DNA of 64,000 nucleotides from Eimeria necatrix (Eukaryota > Apicomplexa > Conoidasida > Eucoccidiorida > Eimeriidae): positions 1-64,000 of the forward strand of contig NW_013654536.1 of assembly GCF_000499385.1 (NCBI RefSeq), given 5' to 3'. A program made the position numbers and the translations under genes. The notes under the pieces are model-generated. The model was not told the DNA's origin. It made no database searches and was given only the letters and a program-made list of their open reading frames with translations. Each line of letters starts with the position of its first letter. Position 1 is the stretch's first letter. This document shows positions 50,384 through 62,962 of the stretch, piece by piece.

Positions 50384-53036
50384 TCAGACATCCGTTGCCT
50401 GATTCTTCAGTTCAACTTCCTTCGACCGCTCCTGCTTAGCTTTGGCTTTTTGCACCTTTTTCTCCTCTGCGCGACGCCTCCTCTCTTCAGCTTCTTGCTT
50501 TGCCATGTCCCGAGCTGCCTGTGGCCAGAAAGGGTGCGGTTCTGTCCGTTTTTTACACCAAAGTAGTAGCAGCACCAGAAAGTTGACGCCACACAGCACC
50601 AACATAATCAAACAGGGGTAGTAGTAAACAGAATGGAAAACATCTACCACGAGTTTCTGCATCGGGATTTTCAGCAAAGACAAAAATCCAGCTATCAAGT
50701 GGATAGTCCCCACAATTTTCCCGAAGTGAGACGAAGAGAACGTGTCCGACACGAAGCAATAGCTCTGCGAGCTGTAGAATGAGACGTAGCAAATGTATAG
50801 AATAGCAGAAAAGTATGCCGTGGGAAGTGCTGGAATCATGCTGAATCCATAGGCCAGTGTAATGCATGTGTTCAAGAAGAACAAGATTGGCATAATGCCA
50901 ACCATATCCACGACCTTGCCTATCACCTGGAAACAAAAACGGCGCACAGACCAAAAAATTCTTAAACGCAAGCAATTTCACTGAGGAACTGCAGGAGCTC
51001 TGCGCACTATGTCAAGAAAGCAATCACCCTGTGCAGCATTCTAGACAAGTGTGGCGTTCAGAATGCACTTACAATGCACGGGAATAAGGAGAAAGGCAGC
51101 GCAGCTCCCATGAAATCGTTGACCTCCTTGCCCAGTAAATTTTCTGCTGCTGTCGTGAAGAATGCGTACATGATAGCCTTTATAATGGAGTAAACAACGA
51201 TACATATGGCGTACGGCGATGTGAACTGCCTGATAAAGGATGCCGGCTTCTCCTCCCTTCCACCAGCTAGCTGATCCAGTGTCTCTGCGTTCCCTGCTCC
51301 TCCTGTTGCCACGCTCATTCTTGTCGCCTGGTATATCGCAGGCACCTCCGCCGCTTGATCGGCATCTGAGAATCCATTCTTTCTCTGCTTCTCTTCGTCC
51401 CGCTTTTTCTCTTCGTCGGCCCCAACTCCTTCGGACAGTGCCTTTTTGCAAGGTCCTGTTGAAGGCACCGGCCTCGGGACATCCAGGTAGCACTTAGCTT
51501 TACGTCCTGGCTCCGACGCCGTACCACCAGAGTATCCGTCATGCGCATGTAGGGGCCACTGACCTTCATGAAAGCTGCTGAAACTATCGCGCCACGCGTG
51601 GGCTTCTATAGAGGCGAAAGAATCGTTTACTCTTTGAATAGGGTGATGGTATGCCCCCCCCCTTTCCATTTCCGTGAATTCGTTCCACGGTTTGAAATGC
51701 TTGTACGGAACCAAAATCAGCGCCAATATGAAACACAAGCCTGCAGCAGAAAAGCATGCATGATGCGCTCTAGACACAATGTACACAATGTTCTAAGGGC
51801 AGAAGCGAAACCAAACATCAGCGAGCCGCCACGTTGCACTGTCTACACAGGGAGCAGTAAATCACGTTGTGGCGATGAGATCCATGACAAAGGTCTGCAA
51901 AAAGTCCCAGCCTTGTGATGCGTCGTCAATTTATACACGGCCATATGCCACAGTGTCTTCTGCACGTGAATAATGAAATGGAAGCTAGCAAATAAGCAAT
52001 GCAATGAAAACCCTGATTTGGAGACGAGATAAACTGTTCAGCCCGACTGTCTTCTTTGCCTCACCAGGTCCAATGACAGCATAGCCAAGGCTAACTTCCC
52101 TCAGGCCAATACCCGGATTGGCGGCCTCGATCTTGTCTAGGATAGTCGGCACCGCGAAGCTGGCGCTCTTGGACGCTCCAAGAATTGCTACTATCAGCCT
52201 ACAAAAGTAATGAAAACACCTCACAAAATTGTAATGACATCCTACGGCCTAGAGCGAATCTGATCAGCCTACAAAAGTAATGAAAACACCTCACAAAATT
52301 GTAATGACATCCTACGGCCTAGAGCGAATCTGAACTAGCCATGCGGCGCAAACCCCTACAACCGCAGTGTCCAAGCTTACCCTTCGTGTCCAGGGAAGAG
52401 GTTGGCTGAAGATAGAAGAGGCAAATACCCTATGTCTGATCCTATTCCCATGAATATAAACGCCGCAATGTATGTTTGTGCAGATTCTGACCCGAAGGCA
52501 AGCAGTACCCATGCTAGGGCGTTCATGAGCTGTCCTATTGCAGCTGTGATGCGCGGTCCTAGATAGTCCAGCAGCAAGCCGGCAGCAAGTGAGAATGAAA
52601 AAGCGAACGCCAGGCATGTAACAAATATGTTTCCGACTGCTGAATTCTGGGCCTCACATATGTACCGCTTCCCCCCATGGATTTCCTCCCTCATATCCGG
52701 ATTCCCTTCCTGCAAGTACGTCGTGCACAGCCACGAGTACGCATTCGACCTGAAGAGCAGATTTGAAAGATTCGGCCACGCGAAGTACACGCGAGCCGTT
52801 AAAAAAGCGTAAATAACATAAGTCACTAAAAGAAAATAACGCCCAACTCCACATGGCTTGTGCTGCGTTTTCGCAGCCGTGACGGCAGGGGTGTTCTCCA
52901 CATGATCCATAGCCCCTGTTATTAGTCTGCGACACAGAGTCAAGAAACCATTCTTCGCGTGCTTCTCATCAGATGGAGATGACTTGCTGCAGCCTCCATT
53001 TGTTCGGCTTGGCAGCTTGTTCACCGGGGCTGGCAT
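50384..53036 (-). CDS. ApiAT/SLC43-type major facilitator transporter (amino-acid transporter family)
   Basis: Exons 53036-52381, 52198-52065, 51740-51073 and 50926-50384 join in phases 2, 1 and 0, 666 residues. The N-terminus is cytosolic. The first helix is YFLLVTYVIYAFLTARVYF, then a loop and helices with the MFS-type LLLDYLGPR between helices 2 and 3, and further helices including SKSASFAVPTI and IGPG joined to LCFILALILVPY. A long charged central loop lies between the two six-helix halves, and the second half carries VVDMVGIMP. The tail is strongly charged and helical (KQEAEERRRRAEEKK). In Toxoplasma and Plasmodium, ApiAT members are plasma-membrane amino-acid transporters. The substrate cannot be read from the sequence. 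The 3' splice site of intron 1 lies in a tandem 70-bp duplication. Confidence 0.82.
52193..52332. repeat. Tandem 70-bp duplication carrying a 3' splice site
   Basis: The unit starting ATCAGCCTACAAAAGTAATG at 52193 is repeated without change from 52263 to 52332. It covers the end of intron 1 of the transporter gene, including the polypyrimidine tract, the TTTTGTAG acceptor and the first bases of exon 2. Two identical acceptors therefore exist; the one at 52199 fits the reading frame directly. Confidence 0.85.
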
Positions 53037-56000
53037 TTGCGCGAAGTGATAGGGCTACTTCGCTTCCGCCGATTGATAGTTGGAAAAAGAAGTGCTGAAG
53101 ATCTCGAAACATAACACAAGAGCCAGAATATATAGCCGACCACAACCAAAGACGACGCACGCCAAAAAAATCGCACGACAATGGAACAAAAGAGTGAAGG
53201 CGCTGCAATTTAGAGCAAGTATGACTCTTTTGAAGCGTTTGAAGGTCTGTGCCTTCCCAGGCTTGAAAACTAAGGAAAAAGCAAGTTTCAATCTAGAATT
53301 TTGGAGCTAAAACCGTAAATTTTGCTCTAGGCGGGAAAACAGCCACGGAGAGGCCACCGCAGCGTGCTCGTTGGTGGCGCTGCACCGAATGCGGCCAATT
53401 CAAGGAGGTCGCTTTTGGCTGTGTGATGAGCCACGATACCGAAACTTCTAAGTAAAATTCAATCTAATCGTAAGCAGTTCGCTCGAAAGAAATGTATCCG
53501 TCATTGTTTGCCAGAATTGTGAAACCAGCAGGCCTTCGGTGGGGCTTTCTAGCGTGGAAGGCATGCCTAAACTTTCGTCAACCGTGACCCCAGAAAGTCC
53601 GACATTCATAAAAGTTGCGATTGTTAAAGAAACCCACGAAACAACAATGTTTCAAGGTTAGCTACGCTGAGAGGGAATGCAAGCGCACCGTTGCCTCTCT
53701 CCTGTCTCGCTTGCCCCCCTACTTCCCCACATTAGCTGGTGCTGCGTGTCTGGGTTGCCAATAGCTTAACAGCTTCACTTCGTCGCTGGTTCTTAGCTGG
53801 AGCTAAATTGTGTTCTACGTCAACTCCTTAGCACAGGACCTGACATGTACGGCGCTGTGGGTAGAACAGTAGCTAGTTCATTGCGGCTTCAGCAGTCAAG
53901 TATCAATTCAGGAGTCAACGAGCGAAAGAAAATGAAGAATATAGCAAAAATGGCTTGATTATAGGATATTTACGCTGTATTAACAACGCAGAGATTGCGT
54001 GAGGCACATGATTCTAGATCTAGTTGACAGCACGACGACATTCAGTGATGGCTGCTGAGAGGTCAAAGCTAAGTAGTGTCATGGATGCTTGTTGAGCCAA
54101 ATTTGTTCTCCCAGAAATGCGCCGAGCTTAAGAGGGAAAGGCGTCATAATGGAAGCTTGTTCTGATCGTGTCTCTGCTGAGAAGTTGTGTAGCCTCCTAA
54201 TTCATTTTGCTACAGCACTTTTGCAGATTTTGAGTGCATGGAGCATGAGCATCCATTTGCCCCGTCCAGTCGAATTCGGTCGCCACTCAAAACCCTGGGA
54301 CGCTAAGAACCCCTATTTTTCTTGCGGCAGGTAGTTAGACTTCGGTTTCTTCTATAGCGTTGTGCTATCTGTGTCTAGGAATCAGTCCGCTGATTACTTG
54401 CACGCCAACGCTAATTGGGGAAAATAGAGCCGCCGTACCTTCTGCATGTTGCCCTCACCGCCAGAGTAAGGCTTTAGTAGTCAAATTCCTTGGTCCCCTA
54501 TTCGACGTCGGTCCCGATATTGTGTAGGGAACACCAATAATCCAAGGGGCAAGCTCGTACCCTTTCATAGATGCCCGTGCCGTAGTTCATCAATTCTCCA
54601 CCCAATGGTATCTGAAGGTTGCAATCAACGGTCTAAACGCTTCTGGTCGCAGACCGCTGACAGTAAAGTTGCGCCCACTGTCTAGTACAACGTGCGGGAA
54701 AGCAGCTAGCCCCCACCGCTCCGTGGTTGTCCTCCACTGCAGCCTATATTCGTTATCGCACCTGGAGCCAATAGAGAGTTTCGTTCAGTCGAGAAAGCAG
54801 CAAATGCTTTCATACCGCCGCTGCGCCTAGACGGGCATGTGCCGGGCGAGGCGGTTCCGATGCTTGTGTACCACAAGTATCGGGGCTCACCTTGTGCGCC
54901 TAGATACGTACTATTCGCATCGCAAGCATTAACCTGGATACCCAGTTAGCCATTCGCGACTGGCCTTCTACTTGCTTCCTGTGGCGGGCTAGCCCGAACA
55001 AGCTTCCAATTTCAATTGTCACGCCCCAGCAACTGATTAATGGGGAACGAACGAAGTGAGCATGCAAAAGCAAGGCCACCGTGTCGTTTACTGCAAAACA
55101 GCGCAGTGATCGGGCTTGATGAGTTGCCGGTTGTTTACAAAAGTGCTGAGCGCTAAATAGTGAACCAACGGCTGTGTGTGGTGCAAGTGTGCAGTTGAAG
55201 GAACAAGGTACTGAAAAGGTGGAGAGCCTTAGTAAGAAGTGTAGCGTGAGTAGGAGCCAATATCTGCGGAAGGTGATGCAGGAAGATGGTGACAAGGGTA
55301 AGGGCCACTGTGTGTACCTGGTGGTGATTACTGCATGGCCTAGCCTCAACGGAACTTAATGAGTGTCGCAACTTGTGAAGAGCAAAGACTACACAAAGAA
55401 TGCCGTGTCGGCACACCAAATAATTTTTCTGAATGAGTCTTACGATTTGGCGAAGGAAACCAGTCAGTCTTTGCTCGTGCTGAAGTGCCGCAAACGTCGC
55501 GCAGCCGGATGTGTCGGCATAAAACTTGGAAGCTTTCACAGTTTGGGGAACCTCTAGTGTAGTGTAGTCTTTTAGGCCCGCCCTAGCATCTCAAATGAAG
55601 TAAACATGAATTTTCGCTCAATAAAATGGCCTAACTTTCCTCGTGAGGAGAACGAGAGAGAAATAATTACAGGTGGACGGCGCCCCAACGCACATGTTGC
55701 AATAGATCGTCCTGTGAAGCTGCCAAGGTGATCAAACAATGATGGCTTGTTCTGTCTGTGAGATCCTGTTCAGAAGTTTTGCAGTTGCTCTTTGGTAGAT
55801 GAAATTGATGTTCATGAAAGATGGTAAGAACTTGTGCTTCCACCGTGCGTAGCAAACTCAGAGCCCTCCATATGCAGTATACAGGTATCCAGCAACACCG
55901 TGAGCTACGCAGAGTTAACGAATATTATGTTCGCCCTGATGTTTGTCGGAATGGTAGCTTGGGCGCCCTTAAGGCCAGGAAGCATTGTTCTAAACTCAAG

Positions 56001-58099
56001 TAGACCCATGATTAGGCGGGACGTCGTCTTAACCATTATTGCTTGGCCACGGAGTTTCGATGAAAGATTGCCCGTAACCACGCTGCGCATCTTGTTTCAA
56101 CTCCACCAGAATACCTCTAGTATAGATTGGCCACGGCTCTTGCAGAATTTAGGGGAGATTGTAAGGGTATTTAATAGTAATATTTGGCCACCATGCTCCT
56201 ATTCAGCAAGCTGAACTTTATTATACTTCTTCATGATAACAGTCGAGGCGGCTACAGAGGCCTACCCACCCACTTCCATAAAATTTAGGTAGCTTCTAAC
56301 CATAATAGTGATTTTATCGGCAGCTTTAGGATGCAGAGAGAGTTTCATTGGGCGATCTAGGCGCTTCAGGCACAAAAAAATGGTGAATATCCTAGGGGGA
56401 GCTCCGGTGGTATTCTGGCGGGCGGTGCGTCGCAAAACAAAGCTCGCTGTCCAAATACTGTGCTGAATACCTCTGTAAGCGCAACGTGTTTCCTCTGTGT
56501 CTGCAGACGTCCTAGTGAGCGGAGCTCAGCCTGGCTTCTAAGTCCGTCAATATTTCTTCTTGGTCAGACAGCTCCACAGCCAACATTATTCACTAAAGAC
56601 ACCGTCAAAACGCCCCAAACAACATCGTTTTTAAGGTAATTTACAAAGAGACGCATCTCTTTTTGATCCAGTATTTCGCTCAACCTTGTTGCACACTGAA
56701 GCTTCCCCTCTCTTTGCCACCTCTAGTCCCTAGGCCTAATTGCAGAGCACACTGTACCTGACTGCCAGAAGACTAAGCTCCTTTGCATGGTAATTACTTC
56801 CACTGATTGCATCAATCCACGTATAATGGAGTTTATAACCTTAAATGCCACTATTGGGCTGCATTGTAGTGCTGTACACTGCAGACACTCATTGGAGAGA
56901 GTGCATTTGAGATTGGCGTCACCGCAGGAAGAATCCTCTTCATCTTTTGTGTACATCTCATCTGTTAATTTCCACCCTTCTCAACATCCGTAACAAAGTG
57001 AGACGATATAGCCTCCTAAATGTTAATATCGTTCTCTGCTTTCTATGAAGCCCTACTTTCTTCCTGTAACTAGACGTTAGGTAGCTCTCATGCTAGAAAG
57101 AGCAAGCAGACAGCATTTTCGAACAAACATTTGGGATAAACGGCCATGCGCCAAATATTACTGAATAGAGCAAATTGTTGGTTGCTTCTTTAGTGTAAGT
57201 CTTTTGTTCTTTTTGTGATGCAAAATTTCCAAAATGTGCTAGAAAGAGCACCTTGCATGCGTATGTTTGAGAATTCTCCGCAAGCGGTCGTCAATGAGCC
57301 TACTGCTGTATATCGACGTTCAAATTGAAAAAAACAAGAAGAGAATCAGGCATCTTCGAACAGGCATGCGGTGCATTAAAACAATTCAAATTCATTTTTT
57401 ACTTAGACACAAAACCACCATTTCTGTTGCTTGAACGTAGTGTTTTGCCGCCTTGCTCCGAAGATGGATGCGAAAGATGACAAAACTTGGTCGTTGACCC
57501 AGGATGGTTTCGTGTGGATTGTTAAGCTATGATGTTTGACGAAGTTCTCCTTAAGGGCATTTCATTTATCGGAATGCCTGAGAGCAAAAGCACAACTGCG
57601 CAGGTCACACATACTGATTAAGCATAATAATGACAACATACTTACTAGAAAAGCGAGTTTCGCATAAATTGGTAAATTAACAAGGAAAAGGACAGAAGAC
57701 GGACATGGCTGCTGCTCTAAACTGTTGCAACGTTGCAGAGGCCCTCACTTTCTGTTCTGCTTCTTGATATTACGGAAGAATACTCCGGGGAGTGGTGCGA
57801 AGCATTCATGCTATCGTGGCGCTCATCGCGCATGGGATTGCAGTGCACTTGGATAAGCTGAAAAAAATTGAGAGGGCACACGTGTAAAGACCGAGACATT
57901 AAAACTTTCATTTTCGATTCTTTCCTTAGTGTCACAGAAACAAACTGGTTTGAAAGGTCGGAAGTGCCTTGCTTCATCATCTCGACTCTTTGTAATATGT
58001 TACATTCTTAGTTTACGGTTACAAGTAAATTTTGTGGTAAACAAAAATTGCACAACTAAAAGGCGGCTCGTACATTTATTATTGTAGGCTGGCTCATTA
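53037..58099. other. 5-kb stretch with no supported gene
   Basis: Frames are short on both strands, and none carries a motif or a consistent splice chain. The left end should contain the promoter and leader of the transporter gene (-) and the right end the 3' UTR of the TGTP-repeat gene (-). No structural RNA was recognised by eye. Confidence 0.45.
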
Positions 58100-60976
58100 C
58101 TACCTTGGCTGCAATAATCTCACCGTTGTATCTGAATTTTTGGCCGGTGACGCTGTGGAGCCACAATAAAATACACTTGTTGGAGATGACTCGGTCTGCT
58201 CCGGAATTTTCCCCAGTAATTCGAGAATGGATTTCCCGGACTCATTGATAAGAGGCGTCCTGGTAAAAAAAGCGTCAGTAGCATCTTTCTGCTCCTCCGA
58301 TACAAAGTTTCGCGACCCTGCTGGGCCGTGACGTTTACCCAAAGCAATATGAGCACGGTGAGACAAATTTGCCTCAGGATCATTGGTCCAGGGGAGTGCT
58401 TGAACATCTTCCTGGGTTTCTGCTGATCTCCATTCGCCTATAGACCCGATCATACCTCTGCTCATGGCGAACTCGGCATTGAACATCAGGTCTTCTGGGT
58501 GGTGACCATCAGAAGAACAAAAAACACTTGCCGCTGAGCCTTCATGGAGCCCTTCACCGCTTAGCGCAAACTGTGCTGCGTTGTAGCTTTCAGATTGTGG
58601 TGAAAAACAGCTATGCACTGCAGCTGGCGGTTCAGAATGCTGCGAGATAGCAGGAAAAGAATCAATAAGAGATGAAGAGGCCCTGAAATTCGTATCTTCC
58701 AGCCAAAGAGAGCGGGACAAGGAAGAAGCCAACAGAGAAGTTGCCGCATTCATTTTTTCTGGATCCTCTTCATGAGCCACTGTGCTGGCTGCGGGAACAT
58801 CGGCAAAACCATGTGCAGAGCTTCCCGTTTGTGCAGGTTGCACGTGACCGACATCGTCCTCTGACAGAACTGACATCGCTACCTGAACCGCTATTAAAGA
58901 CGGATCAAGCGAAATTTCCTCTGAATGCTGCGTATCAGAATTTGCTCGAATTCTCTCTGTTGACATAGCTCGCGATGCCTGACGCCCGCAAAGCACATCT
59001 TGTAGCATTGCCTGGTAGAGAAGCGCATGGCGAATATTCTCTTTCCCCATCCACAGGTGAGTCGTTTCTAGCGTTTTGCTTGCTTGATGCAGCCAAATGC
59101 CCGAGTTATGATACGACCCCATAGTAATGAGCCAGCTGCATGCAAGAGATTCTTCTTTTGTGTGGCCAGTCTCAGAAAGACAGTCAACACTGGTCTGAAG
59201 ATGCTGCTGCTCCTTCTGATGCTGGAAGCGTTCGTCAGTACTAGCGGGACCGTGAAATGCCTGTCCGTATACCTGAAGATCGAAACCAGCCAGAATGTGC
59301 AACAGTGAACAAAAGAACTGACGTGTCTCCAGAAGTGATTATTTTCCAACTTTACGTATGAGCGCGATCTAAGAATCTGGTGCTGGTACCAAAACACCTA
59401 AAGGTAAGCCTTGTGAAATATCTTACGACTTGGGGGCTGTCAGATGTGCAGCTCGTGATGGCGTGAGGAACAACAAATCGCTGAACTTCTGCATAGGGAT
59501 AATACGGCCCGAAAAATTCCTCTTCTTTTCGCGGCATGGAACCATCTATTGTGGGAAAAAATCCATCATATTCATAAAGGTTGCTGGTGTAATCTTCTTC
59601 ATTCATTCCAGCTGGGCTGTTTGGCTGCGAGTCGCCGAATTTAACATCAACACCCAAGCGGGGAGTGCCCGTGCTTTGTGGAAATAGAGGACCACCAACG
59701 CCGTGAACGATTGTGGGGGAGCCTTCTCTGCTGTGGTTTGCAAGCTGAGGTGTCCCAGTGCCTCGTAAAGTATGCATCGCCTGCGCATTTCGCCATGAGT
59801 TCTCCCCTCTGTTTCCTCTTGCCCAGGAAGCACCAGGGTTTCTCATTGGTTGAGCGCTGTGAACAACTCTTGAAGGGTTGCCTCTCACATGGCCTCTATG
59901 CAGAGGCGTTCCTCGCAAGACCTGGTGGTCTTGGTAATTTTGTGGGGTTTCGTCTGTGTCACTAGCGAACAGCCAGGGAATTTCGACTCCTCCCAGAGTC
60001 TGTGTTGTTTGAGGAACATGTGGATAGTCGCAACTGCTGGCAATCAGCCGCGGTGTGCCTGTGCCTTGCAGTCCCTCAGGCAGATGGACTGGCTTTTGAG
60101 AGTCTTCTTGAGTGTGGAGAGTCATGCGCGGGGTGCCCGTACTTCTCGGGACTTGCGCAGCTTTGACGCGCCAATGAGGCTCCTCTCTGACGCCATCGAG
60201 TCTGAGGTGGAGCGCTGGGGAACCAGGCAGGAGTCGAGTGTTCTGGGGGTCTCCAGAAACTTGGGGAGATTCTTCTCTGTGAGTGTTTCTCCCCCGGGTC
60301 ATCTCCATACTTCCTGTAAACGGGGGAACTTGGCTTCCTGGGAGGACAAGAGGTGTAGCGCCTCGCCTCGTGGTGGCCTTCAACTGGGGCGTTCCCGTGC
60401 GCCGCGGGAACTGGGCACTCTGGAGTGCGCGAAAGAGCTGCGGCGAGCCGCCTCTGTTCATGCCTTTTGCCTGCGGGGTTCCCGTGCCTCTTGGGAATCT
60501 ATTAGGGTTGGGAATGCCTGCTGGGAGATCCCCAGCGTCCCGCGCTTGCTGATAGGCACGCATTGCAGCATGTAATCCCGCCGCGACCTGTTCATTCGAA
60601 AGGTCTTGAGAGGCAGTCCAGCTTGAGTGATGCGCGTGCTTGAGCCCTCTTCTGTGTGATCTCCAGTGCCTAGGCAGCTCCAGAGGAGCCTGTGAGTAGG
60701 GCAGCCGCATGCCTCCGATTGGCGCAGCTCCTCTTCCTGAACTCTGGATATTCTGCGTGTCTCTTGTACGCGTTGGAACTGGTTCTTGTGTGGCTTCCGT
60801 GGTTTCCTCTTCCTCTTCTTCGTCCTTTAAAAGGACTGAGCCACTAGGCATTCCGGGAATGAAGAATGTTTCACCATGCCAACGAGGAGGAGGAACAGTG
60901 CCTTCACTAAAGCCCTCTTCACTGCCTTGGTAAGAGCCTTGTTCGCTGCCGCTACTGCCTTCGTTCTTAGGAGCTT
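58100..60976 (-). CDS. Unrecognised TGTP-repeat protein
   Basis: Exons from the acceptor at 60976 (first in-frame ATG at 60851) to 59427 and from 59272 to 58100 join in phase 0, about 865 residues from that ATG. The frame is open and protein-like for 41 codons upstream of the ATG (a Gly/Ser/Glu-rich run, then PPPRWHGETFFIPGM), so the true start is in an earlier exon. A 22-nt exon 61094-61073 is one phase-compatible candidate. The first half is Arg/Pro/Thr-rich with six TGTP cores spaced irregularly (for example RGTGTPQ, RRTGTPQLK, QSTGTPRLG) and a run of six Glu near the ATG. The second exon is Ser/Glu-rich, acidic and probably disordered, with a short ILELLGKIP helix near the end. No transmembrane segment and no known domain are seen; function unknown. 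Confidence 0.65.
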
Positions 60977-62348
60977 CTGAGAAGGAATCACAGCACAGTC
61001 ACAGTTCTGGATGATCACAGCGTTCGCAACTGCCTGCGGGTTGTGCCAGCTCTGTAACAGTATTTGACGTACTTGAAGGATAGCAAGGAAGCATAAACTG
61101 CCAAAACAACATGAATGCATCACTACTTTGGCGTACCTGGCTGCTCCCAAGCAAGACGTTGTGGACCGCTGGGCTCTACGGGATGTATTGGGCCGTGAGC
61201 TTGCGAAATTGCGACAAAGACGAAGGAGGCGACAAGGCCGAATGTTCCCACAAAGGAGCGAGGACCGAACAGGATTGTCATCGTGATTCTTTGACTGGGG
61301 AAAAGCGCAGCAGAGACAAGAAAACAATGTTTGGAACTCCTGAAGAGTCTGGCACACTTCTAGATCAGTGAAGCTAAAGCATGCTGAAGGAAAGGGAATC
61401 TCGCTAAAGGGCAATTAGATGGGCTTCTCCCAAACTGCCGAGAGGTGGGGACAACGAGCCTAAGGGCTGGATCAAGCGTTTGCCGTCCTGGCCCTAGCCC
61501 ACGATTTGACTGCAGCTTGCCTGAATCAAATAAAAAACCCTCTAGAAGCTTAAGAGGTAGCGGTCATAAGAGTTCTGTCCTTTCGATAGTGAGCCTGAGA
61601 CTCTGTGGAGGGCACAGAAGACTCGACCGCTGGTTTCAAAAACAATGTCTTGCAAGCAAGCTCAAGCGCCGGTCGAATGAAATGCGAAGATTAGATCTAA
61701 TAATTCACTTAATGATTGTTAATCTTGGTTAAACATGTAGATGTGCAAGATTTGAAGAAGTGAGAGAGGCCTAACGGCAGCAGCAAGCGCGAGGCGGACC
61801 GCTGTCAGACCAGCAAGCCGTGTCGGGGAGGGCGGGGCCCACTGGGCCCTTTGAGCGCAGCTGCTCGAAGGAGCTCCCTTCTGAAACGCGTATTTTTCTC
61901 CGTTCTTTTCATTATTAAATTATAAATGTGGTAATAGTTTATTTTAATGTTATCAAAAATTTGCCATATGGGTCCAAGACGTCGGCATTGAGGCTATGTC
62001 TTTTCTCGGACACGCGTTACCGTTTCGATGGCCTACATGAATTTTCGACAGCTGTTTCCACGTGAGCTCCAAAAGTATGAAACCTTTTAAGAGAAAAATG
62101 CCACGTACATCAATCACCTTTCTGGAAAATAATATAGGGGCAAACGCTGCTCAAAGGGTTGCTGTGCGCGAGAACGAGCAAGCGACTTCGCGCTTGCAAA
62201 TGAGATCTGGTGTCTGGTACCTGCAGTAAGGCATCTCACAAATAAAAACACAGCAATGACTGCCCAATTTCTAAGAAAAAATTAAGCGATATTTTTGAAG
62301 TTGTTTTCAGATAAAGTTCTTAAATACAAGCTTCTCCAGCTACTCACG

Positions 62349-62410
62349 GAACGATCATCTCGTGAACGATCATCTCGCATTACGAAATCGCGCACACTGC
62401 AATCATCTCG
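62349..62410. repeat. Short direct repeats (GAACGATCATCTCG)
   Basis: GAACGATCATCTCG occurs at 62349-62362 and again at 62364-62377, with a third partial copy ATCATCTCG at 62402-62410. Non-coding context; function unknown. Confidence 0.6.
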
Positions 62411-62770
62411 CAGTCTCTGACTAATAATCAGATTACACCTTCATTTGATTTTTGTTCCCTTGCATTCATTATTCAGGCTTTTAGCAATATTGCTAGGGCT
62501 CATTTTGTTTTCGACATTGGCGTAGCAGTGAATTCTTATCCGGCATATTGCTTATGCGTCCATCATTCTTAAAGGCTTGCCTCAACTGTTCTGCAGCAAC
62601 AAGGCTAAACATGCACATAAAAATTTCTACTTCGACACAAGGCATGCAGAAACGCAGTTGTGCCAGCATATTACTTCTCACTCAGGTAAGTTACAATGGG
62701 TGCAGCCTTGGTGCTGATTTAGCTTGCAACTAATTCTCCTCACCACTTGAAAAGAATTCGCATATTTCAG

Positions 62771-62962
62771 TGAGCCTCACGAGAAACGCACTGAGGTATT
62801 ATTTCACGTGCTCTGCATTGTACACCGTAGCAAGCGCCCGCATTTCCCGAGTCACTTCTTGCTTTATATTGGGGTACTCTTGCCAACGCAGGGAGTCAAC
62901 CCTACTCGCTGGAATAGAATTAATTTTGGAATCAGTGCAACATCATGGTCGGGTACTCCAAG
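62771..62962 (+). CDS. Candidate exon, unrecognised
   Basis: The segment is flanked by a TTTCAG acceptor and a possible GTGTGC donor. Two of its three frames are open across the whole length, so the coding frame cannot be fixed. Joining from the GTAAGT donor near 62686 selects the frame containing RNALRYYFTCSALYTV and LLAGIELILESVQHHGRVLQ. No family is recognised, and a longer gene may continue to the right. Confidence 0.2.

Noticed and set aside
60827..61414. 195-codon minus frame overlapping the TGTP-repeat gene start
   Set aside because: Its second half overlaps the first exon of the TGTP gene in another frame, where the competing frame looks coding. Only its hydrophobic MHSCCFGSLCFLAILQ start was considered as a leader exon, and its donor phase (0) does not match the acceptor (needs 1).
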